13,851 nt of DNA from Spirochaetaceae bacterium (GCA_016342385.1 JAEINM010000059.1:1-13851); one strand, 5' to 3'. Positions 1-8,447 are shown, counted from the stretch's first letter. Notes: generated by a model from the letters alone, not told the origin. A program made the numbers and translations.

Positions 1-712
1 TATAAAAAATAAATTTAGAGATTCTATTAATCCGGCAGAAATTATTGATCTTAATTTTTCTCTGGTCATTTATATTAAATACAAGAGTTTCAGCTTCTGA
101 TTCCAGTTGCTGACTAAAATGCCTCTCCTGATCTGATATTTCAACAGTACTCCATTCATCCTTCCAAAAATCCAAAATCGCAGAATCCTGAGGAGAATTA
201 CTCGCTAATATATAATCTATATATTTTGAATTTGAAGTTTTATATTCAGGAAAAACATCATTCTTATACAATCGCATAATTTCTTCTATGAAAATTCGTC
301 TTGAAAATCCATCCAGTAGAATATGGTGATACAACATAATGAAATAAATTTTATTTTCTAGAACGAGAAAATGGAATCGGTAAAGGGGGAAATCACCAAC
401 AGTAATGCTATGACTTAAAGATTTTTTGTACCAGTTATTATAATCAATATTTTCATCAACAATAAACTGTGAATCACATTCTAATTCCATCAAATCTTGT
501 ATTGGTTTGTTCCTGTCAATAACAAGTGAAAAAACGGAATGCTCATTGATAATATATTTAATACAGGAGATAAGCTTGCTAAGGTTAAAACTACCTTGAA
601 AAACTAGTTCAAAGGCTTCATTGTAAGCTTTATTCATATTTGGATTCTGTTTTATTGCAAGCCAGACTTCTTTTTGTGAGTCTAAAAGAGGAAGATCCTT
701 TACATTTTCCAT
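1..712 (-). CDS. NRPS condensation domain protein, N-terminal part (cut by left window edge)
   Basis: This is the N-terminal 237 residues of a nonribosomal peptide synthetase, open without a stop to the window edge. It starts with MENVKDLPLLDSQKEVWLA, a typical opening of a condensation (C) domain, and carries the catalytic motif HHILLDG at residues 129-135 (His130 is the expected active-site second His, Asp134 the structural Asp). C domains join the upstream acyl or peptidyl thioester to the next aminoacyl thioester. The ATG overlaps the stop of the PKS gene by one base (TAATG on the minus strand), so translation is probably coupled and this protein should act directly after the KS-AT-ACP module. 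Domains after C (probably A and T) lie outside the window and cannot be described. An epimerisation domain or a terminal C domain cannot be excluded from this half alone. Confidence 0.9.
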   Translation of the reverse strand, partial: MENVKDLPLLDSQKEVWLAIKQNPNMNKAYNEAFELVFQGSFNLSKLISCIKYIINEHSVFSLVIDRNKPIQDLMELECDSQFIVDENIDYNNWYKKSLSHSITVGDFPLYRFHFLVLENKIYFIMLYHHILLDGFSRRIFIEEIMRLYKNDVFPEYKTSNSKYIDYILASNSPQDSAILDFWKDEWSTVEISDQERHFSQQLESEAETLVFNINDQRKIKINNFCRINRISKFIFY

Positions 713-3567
713 TACAACTCCAATTTTTCCTTAATCATTTTAGCTAAATATGTCTTAAGGATCTGAGGGGTTTTATATTTAATGATCAGATCTCTAAAAC
801 TAATATTGACATCAAAAGCTTCTCGTATTTGTATTGATAATTGACTAAGTACTAAAGAATCTATCCCCAACTCCCAGAAATCCTGTTCACTTGAAAAATC
901 CCATCCCTGAGGTTGAAAAATTTTTTGAAGTTTATCTTCGAAATCTTCTTCACTGCTCTCCATATTACCCATTTTTGGCATATCACAGTTATTTGAGTTA
1001 TAATTTTCTGGTCCTATCCAGGCGACTTGCTTCTCAAAGGAATAACCGGGTAAGCTAAGAATGGATTCTCTTTTAATGATTTGCCTCAAATTGACTGGAT
1101 ATTTCAGCTGAGCAAAAATACATAGTAAATTTAACAGACCGATATCACTTGAACCTTTTTGCTTAATAGCAGTAGAGATTGTGATATCCTCTAGAGCTGT
1201 AATTTCTGAGATCAGTTGAGTAAGAACATTTCCAGGACCTACTTCAAGAAAAATAGTGTCTCCATCATTCATAGATTTTATACATTTGTTAAAGAGAACT
1301 GTATTTTTCATTTGATCAGCCCAATAAGAAGGCTCACACATCTCAATAATATCTATCTGTTTTCCAGTTAAAGTGGAATAAACTCCTTTGTCACTGCTAA
1401 TATTGCTATGAATAAATCTTTTCAATATTGGAACCAATTCATCACTGGCCGTTTCCATAAGAGAGGAATGAAAAGCATATTTCTCAGAAATCTTTTTATA
1501 CTGAAGACCTAATTTGTCCAAAGTATCAAGTACCTGTGTAATTTTTATTTCTGTCCCGGATATAACAAACTGAGAAGGTGAATTCAATGCTCCTATTTCC
1601 ACATTTTCTAATATTGATTCATCAATCTGTTCCCTTGAACACATTATTGCAACCATCTCCCCCTTTGGAGAATCCTGCATAAAGCGCCCTCTATGAATTA
1701 ACACCTCGATAGCTCCATCTACAGAAAAAATACCTTCAAGCACAGCAATGACATATTCTCCAAGACTATGACCAGCAATTTTATCGTACTTTAAACCCAA
1801 TGAGATCAATAGTAGACTCAATGAATACTCAAAAGCAAATAAGAGCGGTTGCAAAATAGTAGTCTCCGTAAATATATCCGGATTCTTAACCTCTTCATTT
1901 AGTAAATATTCTTTAATGTCAACTTGAGTATGATGTAAAATTATCTTTCCACAGATATCAATATTGTCCTTAAAAACGGGATATTTATTGTAAAGATCTC
2001 CAGCCATACCTGGAAATTGAGATCCCTGACCGGGGAATATCCAGGCAGTTTTTTTATTTGAGGAGATTGTTGATGAAAGATTCTTTGGTTCTACTAATTC
2101 CTGTCCAGTCCAATAAGCATAGCTCTGAAATGCCATCTGATGACGCTTATAAAATAAAGTAGAACTGGCTCGAGAAATTTCGTCATCTGATTTATCTGAG
2201 CACCAATCTCTGAATGTATCTATATAGGACTTTAATGATTCCTCCGTTTTTGCATTGAATAAGAAGATAGAATTCTTGGAACTTTTTTCCGTTGGTATAT
2301 TATTATGGATCAATTCCTCCATTATGATATGAGCATTAGTTCCACCAACGCCAAAAGAACTAACTCCTGCCCTGGCGATTCCATTACCGGGCCATTCCAG
2401 AGTAGAAGTTGGAATATAAAAAGGTGAGTTTTCCAATACTATTTCTCTGTTAGGTTTTGAAAAGTGTGCTAGAGGTAAAATCTGTCGTTTATTCAAGATT
2501 AAGGCAGTTTTTATTACACTGATTACACCAGAAGCTACGTCGGTATGTCCGATATTTCCTTTTATTGAACCAAGTGCACAATTTCCCGATTTTATTGAAA
2601 TATCACTACAAGCAAGCTTCAATCCATGATACTCAATTGGGTCACCTAAAGGAGTCCCTGTCCCGTGAGTTTCTATATAACCTATATCCTTAAAATCAAT
2701 TTCTGCAAGGTCCTGTGCCATACGAATAACCTCAGCCTGCCTCATTGAACTGGGTGCTGTATAACTTGCTTTATTTGAACCATCGTTATTGATAGCACTG
2801 GAGCGAATGACTGAATAGATTCTGTCACCGTCCTCTATTGCATCTTCAAGCCTCTTTAAAAGAATGACACCGCCGCCACTGCTAAATACAGTTCCATTTG
2901 CATTTTCATCGAAAGGACGACAGTAGCCATCAGTTGACCTCATCCCTCCATCTGAAGCAAAATAACCATTGTCCTGCGGGTGTAAAATGGAGATACCCCC
3001 AGCCAGGCAGATATCCGTTTCATAATTCAGAAGACTTTGAACAGCTTGATGAATGGCGACCAAAGAACTGGAACAGGCCGATTGAATAGTAAAACTTGGT
3101 CCTTTAAGATCTAAAAGATAAGAGGTCCTGGTCGCAATAAAATCATTACCACCACCAATTGACTCAATAAGGGTTTCACCTTTCCCTGCAGAGATTTTGG
3201 AATAGACCTCAGAGTTTATCAAAACATTATTTAGCAGATAATAATTGAATCCGGCAGAAGCAAAAACGCCTATATTATTCATATTGTTGTAGATTAAACC
3301 AGCATCTTCTATGGAATGCCAGACTAGCTCAAGCCATTTCCTTTGTTGAGGATCCATATAGGCAGCTTCTTGTGGAGAAATCCCAAAAAAAGAACAATCA
3401 AAAGTCTCTATGTCCTCAATAATACCCTTTGCATATATTTCCCCTTCTTTATCCAGGTCTTTTCGTTTTATAGTATCTTTACCTTCAGATAAATTTTTCC
3501 AGAATTTATCTATTGTTACGGCACCGGGCACGTTCAGACTCATTCCAATAATTGCTATACCATCCAT
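712..3567 (-). CDS. Type I polyketide synthase module, KS-AT-ACP
   Basis: This 951-residue protein is a single PKS module without ketoreductase, dehydratase or enoylreductase. The ketosynthase covers about residues 1-420, with the catalytic triad visible as Cys165 (SACSSS), His301 (ETHGTGTPLGDP) and His341 (GNIGHTD). The acyltransferase covers about 510-800: FPGQGSQ, nucleophile Ser601 in GHSLGE, and YAFHSS with catalytic His700. AFH at this position is the usual malonyl-CoA pattern. The C-terminal acyl carrier protein has its phosphopantetheine Ser904 in GIDSL. The predicted reaction is decarboxylative addition of a malonyl unit to the aminoacyl thioester from the upstream NRPS, leaving the beta-keto group unreduced. 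The ATG at 3567 is chosen over an in-frame TTG at 3600: it lies 1 bp after the NRPS stop, follows AGAAGGGG by 5 nt, and begins directly at MDGIAIIGMS, where KS domains start. There is thus no N-terminal docking segment. Confidence 0.95.
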   Translation of the reverse strand: MDGIAIIGMSLNVPGAVTIDKFWKNLSEGKDTIKRKDLDKEGEIYAKGIIEDIETFDCSFFGISPQEAAYMDPQQRKWLELVWHSIEDAGLIYNNMNNIGVFASAGFNYYLLNNVLINSEVYSKISAGKGETLIESIGGGNDFIATRTSYLLDLKGPSFTIQSACSSSLVAIHQAVQSLLNYETDICLAGGISILHPQDNGYFASDGGMRSTDGYCRPFDENANGTVFSSGGGVILLKRLEDAIEDGDRIYSVIRSSAINNDGSNKASYTAPSSMRQAEVIRMAQDLAEIDFKDIGYIETHGTGTPLGDPIEYHGLKLACSDISIKSGNCALGSIKGNIGHTDVASGVISVIKTALILNKRQILPLAHFSKPNREIVLENSPFYIPTSTLEWPGNGIARAGVSSFGVGGTNAHIIMEELIHNNIPTEKSSKNSIFLFNAKTEESLKSYIDTFRDWCSDKSDDEISRASSTLFYKRHQMAFQSYAYWTGQELVEPKNLSSTISSNKKTAWIFPGQGSQFPGMAGDLYNKYPVFKDNIDICGKIILHHTQVDIKEYLLNEEVKNPDIFTETTILQPLLFAFEYSLSLLLISLGLKYDKIAGHSLGEYVIAVLEGIFSVDGAIEVLIHRGRFMQDSPKGEMVAIMCSREQIDESILENVEIGALNSPSQFVISGTEIKITQVLDTLDKLGLQYKKISEKYAFHSSLMETASDELVPILKRFIHSNISSDKGVYSTLTGKQIDIIEMCEPSYWADQMKNTVLFNKCIKSMNDGDTIFLEVGPGNVLTQLISEITALEDITISTAIKQKGSSDIGLLNLLCIFAQLKYPVNLRQIIKRESILSLPGYSFEKQVAWIGPENYNSNNCDMPKMGNMESSEEDFEDKLQKIFQPQGWDFSSEQDFWELGIDSLVLSQLSIQIREAFDVNISFRDLIIKYKTPQILKTYLAKMIKEKLEL

Positions 3568-3568
3568 A

Positions 3569-6500
3569 TTAACCCCTTCTGAGATTCCGGTTTCTTTCAA
3601 TTCTTTTCTGACGGGCTTTCACTCTATCGATTTGTGAGAGACAATGTTCTGTACTTTGAACTTCCTTACGGAAAATATAATCAGTGAAATCCTTGAACAT
3701 CGGAGCTTGATAAATAGTTACAACGGACACAGGAATTTTTAATCTCTTTGCTACTTCATTAACCATATACACAGCATCAACACTATTGCCTCCAGAATTA
3801 AAGAAATGTAGCTCTGGAGATATTTTTATCATATTGAGAACATCAGCCCAGATTACAGCAATTTCCTGTCTAAGATCCTGTTCATCACCATTTTGATTGA
3901 GGAGAACTTCTCCTTTCGTAGTACTAATCTTAGGAAAGTTTTTCCTGTCTGTTTTCCCACTTGGAGTCATAGGATAAGCATCTAATGCTGAATAATACTT
4001 CGGGATCATATAACCAGGTAATCGGTCTTTTACCATTTCCTGAATCATTTGAAAATTAACTGATTTCTCAGGGCTTTTATGAAAAGCAACCAAAAAGGGT
4101 CTCTCTTCATCCTGCAATAAAACAACAGGATCAATGAGACCTGCCTCAGTTTTCAGTATAGATTCAATTTCCCCCAATTCAATCCTGTAACCCCGGAGTT
4201 TCACCTGTGTATCTAATCGTCCAAGGAATTCAAATCTATCCTCATTAAATCGGACCAAATCACCAGTACGATATGTTCGAAAGAATTGATCTCCTAACTT
4301 CATATTTAAAAAAGCTTTTTCTGTTAAGTCATTATTATCAAAATATTCTTTCGCTAATTGCACACCACTAATACACAATTCCCCTTGTATTCCATAAGGG
4401 ACAGGGAAACCATGAGGTCCTACAAGAGCATATGTTAATCCAGGCTGTGGGAAACCTATAGAGATCTTTAAAGGATTTTCAATTTTTTCAACACTAGAAC
4501 ATACTGTAGCTTCAGTTGGGCCATATCCATTCCAAAGAGATCCAACGATTGGTAACAGTTCACTTGCAAGTTCAGAACTGAGGACTTCACCACCACATAG
4601 CGCTTTCAAATTTTTACGGCCTTCCCAACCTGAATGAAGCAGTAATTGATACATAGATGGTGTAGCATTTAAAAAAGAGATTTCTTTCTCTCTAATCAGT
4701 TCTATCATTTTTTCCGGATTTTTTGCATCAGAACTTTCAGCTAAAACGATAGTACTACCACTTGTTAAAGGTAAAAAAATTTCCAAAATAGAAGGATCAA
4801 AAGAAACTGTCGTATGAGAAAGAATGACATCTTCTTTACCCATACCTGGAGATATTCTCATCGCTTGGAGTAGGTTAGATAATCCAAACCAGGTGATCAC
4901 AACCCCTTTTGGTCTACCAGTAGAACCGGATGTATACAAGATATATGCTGAATCTCTTTCTTGAACAGGAACAGGATCAAGAAGAATATCCTCAGAATTA
5001 TTCAAGTCCTCCACCAGCAATATGGAATCACACATCCCGGCAGCCTTGGATTCTAATTCTTTATTTGTCAGAATAAAATCTAAATGACTGTCTTCGGCAA
5101 TCATCTGAAGACGCTCTTGTGGGAAATCCGGATCAAGAGGTATAAAAGTAGCACCTATATAACTAGTTGAAAGGATTCCAGAGATTAATGAGATGTTTCT
5201 GGGTAAAAAGATTCCTATTTTACATTCAGTTTTTTTAGAACTGAATGTTAAAAGAGCATTGGCATATTTCTGAACCTTATATAAGAGGTCCTCATAAGTG
5301 ATTTTATCATCTTTATCACTAAGGGCAATTTTTTTATTACCATTGCTGATTTTGCAGAATTTCTCTATGGGATGTACAAAAGAAAATCTCTCATGAGTTT
5401 TCGACTGAAATATCAAATCATCTTTATATAAAGATACAATTTTTTCTATTAGCATATTCGGAGAACTTTCTAAATCATCAATCATTTCAGTACACATAGA
5501 TGTAATTAGATTCCCGAAGATTTTCATCTGGCTTACGCTGAAAAATCGTTCGTCTCCAACAAAACTGAAGTTTAAAAATTTACCGCTGCGACATGATAAA
5601 GTTAAGGGGAAACCAGAATCTTCCAATACATTCAATCCAGAATCCTGAAATATTCCCCCAAATGATTGAATAACATCTTGAAATTCCCGATTATCAAAAT
5701 TCAGTAATGAAAATAATTTCTCTTGTAAATTAAACTTTTTTATCTTACTGCTTATCTTTAGTATTCCATCACCTTCATATGGACGAAGTCTTTTTTGAAG
5801 GTCTACGGTATTGGATATAATAGTATGAATTGATTCCTGATCTTCAAGATTAATAGTAAAAGGAACAGTCTCTATATAACAGCCGATCTCATCTCTTTGA
5901 TCGAGACCATGTTTAAAACGCCCGGATCGAACTGTTGCAAAAATATTATTTTTTTTCCCAGTTAACCAGTAAAGGAAGATTCCCCATAGAACCTGAATAT
6001 AGGAATTTTCTGTAATTCCAGCTTTTTTAATGCTGTTATGAAGAATTGACCATTTATCTTTTGGTAGAATAAAATTATGACGCACAACTTGTCTGTTTTC
6101 TGATTCAGAATTAAATGAAGTAACGTGGCTTAGACTTCCATAATCATCTTTATTAAACAAATCAGACCAAAATTCATCCTGACATGTTTCCTGTTTAAGG
6201 ATCTCAACAGAAGAAGATTTTCTAACAAAATCAACTCCTCTATAAGCAAAATTGACTCTATTTAACAATTCCAGTGCCGAACGCCCATCTAGTAGAATAT
6301 GATGAAAAGTCCATACAAAAGTAATTGTCATATCAGGATTCTCTATTAGACAGAAGCGCATTAATGGCGGTGAATGTAAGTCAAAAGGAGTTTTTCTGTC
6401 CTCTTTTAAATATAAATTCAGATTAGTTTGCTGAACGTCAAAATGAATAGTTATGTCTGAGTCACCATCCTGTCTATTTGTATAAACAATATCCTGCTCT

Positions 6501-6697
6501 ACACTATTAAAACTGCGATTTGCTTCAGAAGTGGATTGAAGAGCTAAAACCCAGGAATTTCTGAATTTCTCAAGATCTACCTCTCTGAGAGTAAATACCC
6601 ACTGTTCTATATCTATGCCAGAACAATTATTCTTTCTCCAGTTAAGATACATTATCTTCTGTAATTCGCTGATTTTATTCATACTGATATATTCCAT
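3569..6697 (-). CDS. Nonribosomal peptide synthetase module, C-A-T
   Basis: This 1042-residue single-module NRPS has a condensation domain (about 5-430, HHILLDG at 132-138), an adenylation domain (about 440-925) and a peptidyl carrier domain (about 945-1010, phosphopantetheine Ser972 in GGNSVDA). Adenylation core motifs are present: GATFIPLDPDFP (A2), YTSGSTGRPKG at 588-598 (A3), NGYGPTEA at 723-730 (A5), YRTGDLV (A7), LRGYRIELGEIE (A8) and PSGKTDRK with catalytic Lys915 (A10). Aligned by eye to GrsA, the ten specificity residues read D-P-L-N-L-G-G-V-C-K. The leading Asp634 fits an alpha-amino acid, but I do not recognise the code. It is the first gene of the unit, so its N-terminal C domain either accepts an acyl or peptidyl group from proteins outside the window or is a starter C domain. 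No clear Shine-Dalgarno site precedes the ATG at 6697; Met6 (6682) is an alternative start. Confidence 0.95.
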   Translation of the reverse strand: MEYISMNKISELQKIMYLNWRKNNCSGIDIEQWVFTLREVDLEKFRNSWVLALQSTSEANRSFNSVEQDIVYTNRQDGDSDITIHFDVQQTNLNLYLKEDRKTPFDLHSPPLMRFCLIENPDMTITFVWTFHHILLDGRSALELLNRVNFAYRGVDFVRKSSSVEILKQETCQDEFWSDLFNKDDYGSLSHVTSFNSESENRQVVRHNFILPKDKWSILHNSIKKAGITENSYIQVLWGIFLYWLTGKKNNIFATVRSGRFKHGLDQRDEIGCYIETVPFTINLEDQESIHTIISNTVDLQKRLRPYEGDGILKISSKIKKFNLQEKLFSLLNFDNREFQDVIQSFGGIFQDSGLNVLEDSGFPLTLSCRSGKFLNFSFVGDERFFSVSQMKIFGNLITSMCTEMIDDLESSPNMLIEKIVSLYKDDLIFQSKTHERFSFVHPIEKFCKISNGNKKIALSDKDDKITYEDLLYKVQKYANALLTFSSKKTECKIGIFLPRNISLISGILSTSYIGATFIPLDPDFPQERLQMIAEDSHLDFILTNKELESKAAGMCDSILLVEDLNNSEDILLDPVPVQERDSAYILYTSGSTGRPKGVVITWFGLSNLLQAMRISPGMGKEDVILSHTTVSFDPSILEIFLPLTSGSTIVLAESSDAKNPEKMIELIREKEISFLNATPSMYQLLLHSGWEGRKNLKALCGGEVLSSELASELLPIVGSLWNGYGPTEATVCSSVEKIENPLKISIGFPQPGLTYALVGPHGFPVPYGIQGELCISGVQLAKEYFDNNDLTEKAFLNMKLGDQFFRTYRTGDLVRFNEDRFEFLGRLDTQVKLRGYRIELGEIESILKTEAGLIDPVVLLQDEERPFLVAFHKSPEKSVNFQMIQEMVKDRLPGYMIPKYYSALDAYPMTPSGKTDRKNFPKISTTKGEVLLNQNGDEQDLRQEIAVIWADVLNMIKISPELHFFNSGGNSVDAVYMVNEVAKRLKIPVSVVTIYQAPMFKDFTDYIFRKEVQSTEHCLSQIDRVKARQKRIERNRNLRRG
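3573..3580 (-). promoter_or_regulatory. Ribosome binding site of the PKS gene, decides its start
   Basis: On the minus strand AGAAGGGG is followed by TTAAT and then ATG (3567-3565). The NRPS stop codon TAA (3571-3569) lies between this site and the ATG, so the site is inside the end of the NRPS gene. This supports coupled translation and the ATG at 3567 over the TTG at 3600, whose upstream sequence has no comparable purine run. Confidence 0.7.
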
Positions 6698-6962
6698 AAT
6701 GTATAAGATATAATTAGATAAAAATATATCACGAAAGAATATTGATATCTATAATCTTAAAGTATTAGACTTTTTATAAATTGCATTGCATTCACTAATA
6801 CTCAAAGGTTACAAAAAGTCCACCTCTAAATGATTACAGAGATTTATTCATTCCGTTCCAATGATCTTCAGCCAACTCTCATCTACTATAATAGGGAATA
6901 TAAAAATGATGTCATGCTAGAATATCAATTTGAATTATTCATATTAATAACCAAATACTATT
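6698..6962. other. Intergenic region upstream of the NRPS/PKS operon
   Basis: These 265 AT-rich bases separate the outer-membrane protein gene from the NRPS start and must hold the promoter of the biosynthetic operon unless it is read through from the lipoprotein pair. No convincing -35/-10 pair or terminator could be picked by eye. TATATT at about 6720 on the minus strand is a possible -10 box but lacks a good -35. The only clear structure is the inverted repeat listed separately. Confidence 0.5.
6761..6802. repeat. 8-bp inverted repeat with long spacer upstream of NRPS
   Basis: AGTATTAG (6761-6768) and its exact reverse complement CTAATACT (6795-6802) are separated by 26 bp. They lie 60-100 bp upstream of the NRPS start. 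The long spacer makes an RNA hairpin less likely than paired binding sites for a dimeric regulator, about three helix turns apart. The spacer contains a tandem TTGCA repeat and an A/T run. The regulatory role is inferred only. Confidence 0.35.
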
Positions 6963-7577
6963 CTATTTCCTATCAATCTTAATAACATCATCAAGATAAA
7001 TAATAATTCCCAATTTAGATTCATTACCGATACCAGTATCAATTGAGTAACCCCAGTCCCGAACAGGATCAACGGGTTCTCCTGCTACCTCAGATCTCGT
7101 TGTATTAATGTAGGCTTCAAAAGCTAAACTATATTCCGCAAATATCGAAATAGATTCAATAATAAAGAATTCTATTCCCAGTACCGCTCCAACACCAATT
7201 GGAACTTCTCTATTTTTTGTCCAATTCTGCTCATCGGTTTCATCTGTCAGACCATTTATTCCTACAGAAGCAAAAGCACCCCAATAAGGTGATGCTCTCC
7301 GTCTAAGAAAATGTTTCTCAAAAGTTGTTCCAAGCGAAGCACTAAAAAAACTTGTACCGCTGTCATATTCACCATTTAAAAGAAATCGCAAAGCCATATC
7401 ATTATTTAACAGAAGTTTCAAACCGACTCCTGCCTGATAACTTTCAAGATCCAGAAGAACACTACTTGTGTTAAATATAAAACCCCAGTTTCGTTTTTCT
7501 TTCTCTTCTTCAGCTGACAGATTAACGAATGTCATAGTGAACAAAGTACATATCGCAAAAATCCTTACAATTTTCAT
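6963..7577 (-). CDS. Putative outer-membrane beta-barrel protein
   Basis: This 204-residue protein has a signal peptide of about 22 residues (MKIVRIFAICTLF..., probable cut after LSA before EEEKEK). The mature part is made of alternating hydrophobic/polar stretches rich in aromatic and glycine residues (WGFIFNTSSVLLD, GVGLKLLLNNDMALRFLLNG, SIFAEYSLAFEAYIN), as in small outer-membrane barrels. It lacks the classical C-terminal Phe, ending DDVIKIDRK, so membrane insertion is inferred. The start is ATG with GTGAGG about 7 nt upstream. It follows the lipoprotein gene by 16 bp on the same strand, so the two are probably co-transcribed and may act together at the outer membrane. No precise family or function is recognised. 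Confidence 0.7.
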   Translation of the reverse strand: MKIVRIFAICTLFTMTFVNLSAEEEKEKRNWGFIFNTSSVLLDLESYQAGVGLKLLLNNDMALRFLLNGEYDSGTSFFSASLGTTFEKHFLRRRASPYWGAFASVGINGLTDETDEQNWTKNREVPIGVGAVLGIEFFIIESISIFAEYSLAFEAYINTTRSEVAGEPVDPVRDWGYSIDTGIGNESKLGIIIYLDDVIKIDRK

Positions 7578-7593
7578 TTATAGCCTCACTTTT

Positions 7594-8004
7594 TTATTTT
7601 AAACCAATCCATTTTATATACCAGCCACAGAATGGATCTGCTGTCATATCAAGAGATGAATGAATATCTGATTCCTGACCTCTAAGATTTACAGAACTGA
7701 CTCCCAAATCATAAATACCAGGATCCAGCATAGTGTAATCTATTGAAAACTCAGGATCAGCTGTAGCATCAATTTCATCAAGAACCTTCCAGGAAATCGC
7801 CCCATGAGTTCTTGTATAGATAATATACTTATCGGTACGATTGATACTTCTGAAACCTCTATTTAAATTGTCTTCCCAGGTAATTGTAAAACTCTCACCT
7901 TTAACATCAATCTCTAAATAATCAGCTTTCATCAATGGCAACCGACATGAGCTGTTCAGAAGTAGAATAATTAGACCAAATATTATATATACATATTTTT
8001 TCAT
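7594..8004 (-). CDS. Small lipoprotein with a fibronectin type III-like domain
   Basis: This 136-residue protein has a lipoprotein signal: MKKYVYII followed by a hydrophobic run and LLNSSC with Cys20 as the likely lipidated residue (a relaxed lipobox). The mature part, about 30-120, resembles one fibronectin-III fold: FTITWEDN, then YIIYTRTHG, W, a central strand, and YDLGVSSVNLRGQESD near the end, as FnIII domains close with a G-x-S-x-x-S/G pattern. It ends ADPFCGWYIKWIGLK. It lies just upstream of the barrel-like protein gene (16 bp) and is presumably exported with it. The Shine-Dalgarno site is weak (AAGAAA). The role is unknown; a structural or adhesive surface protein is possible. Confidence 0.7.
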   Translation of the reverse strand: MKKYVYIIFGLIILLLNSSCRLPLMKADYLEIDVKGESFTITWEDNLNRGFRSINRTDKYIIYTRTHGAISWKVLDEIDATADPEFSIDYTMLDPGIYDLGVSSVNLRGQESDIHSSLDMTADPFCGWYIKWIGLK

Positions 8005-8447
8005 TTATTTCTTAGTCTACCATTCCTCAATAAAAATGTCAGTATTAATTCACAGTAAGTTCTTATTTAGGAAATTGTAAATCTACTAATGAATTAACAT
8101 GTATTTTTACGTATCACATTTAATCTTTAATTTAAACTAGACTTCCCATTAACAAAGTATTAAGTTCTGAAATTTTATAAGAAAATTTTCTCATAGACAA
8201 AAACAACTAAATTATGAATTTATTTCTATTTACATTGCTAATAAAGAGTTACAACCAGATCCGATATTAAAAAAATGGAAACAATGGCTCCTACTTTCAA
8301 TTCAACTCTTTGATCTCAGTTGGCGGTATTTGAACAGCCGGAGGCTTAACGGCTTATCTATAAGGGTATTATAGATTCCGGTTTTCAGTTAAATAGAGAA
8401 TTCAATACAATTTTGATTAAGTTCTACAGGCTGCTAGACAAATCCTA
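8005..8447. other. 443-bp intergenic region without a recognisable gene
   Basis: No open reading frame with a credible start was found on either strand. The first 250 bp are very AT-rich and must include the promoter of the lipoprotein/outer-membrane pair, although no good -35/-10 pair stands out. From about 8310 to 8380 the composition changes to a GC-rich patch with hairpins, listed separately. The 3' end of the glycosyltransferase operon (stop at 8448) lies at the right side, and no classical terminator with a T-run follows it. Confidence 0.5.
8336..8376. repeat. Two adjacent hairpins in a GC-rich patch
   Basis: AGCCG (8336-8340) pairs with CGGCT (8350-8354), with a competing AGCC/GGCT pairing inside it. 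Immediately next, ATCTATAA (8356-8363) pairs perfectly with TTATAGAT (8369-8376) around the 5-nt loop GGGTA. The hairpins lie about 70-110 bp beyond the glycosyltransferase stop, so they could mark the 3' end of that transcript. No T-run follows, so an intrinsic terminator is not supported. The patch could also be the remnant of a mobile element. Confidence 0.35.

Noticed and set aside
3567..3600. Longer PKS form starting at TTG 3600
   Set aside because: It overlaps the NRPS gene by 32 bp and adds residues not seen before KS domains, while the ATG at 3567 has a good ribosome binding site and begins at the KS start.
6830..6982. Plus-strand open frame of 50 codons (MITEIYSFRSNDLQP...) between the NRPS and the outer-membrane protein gene
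   Set aside because: No ribosome binding site, a stop codon directly before the ATG, and its end runs antisense into the outer-membrane gene. No family resemblance was seen, so chance is the simpler explanation.
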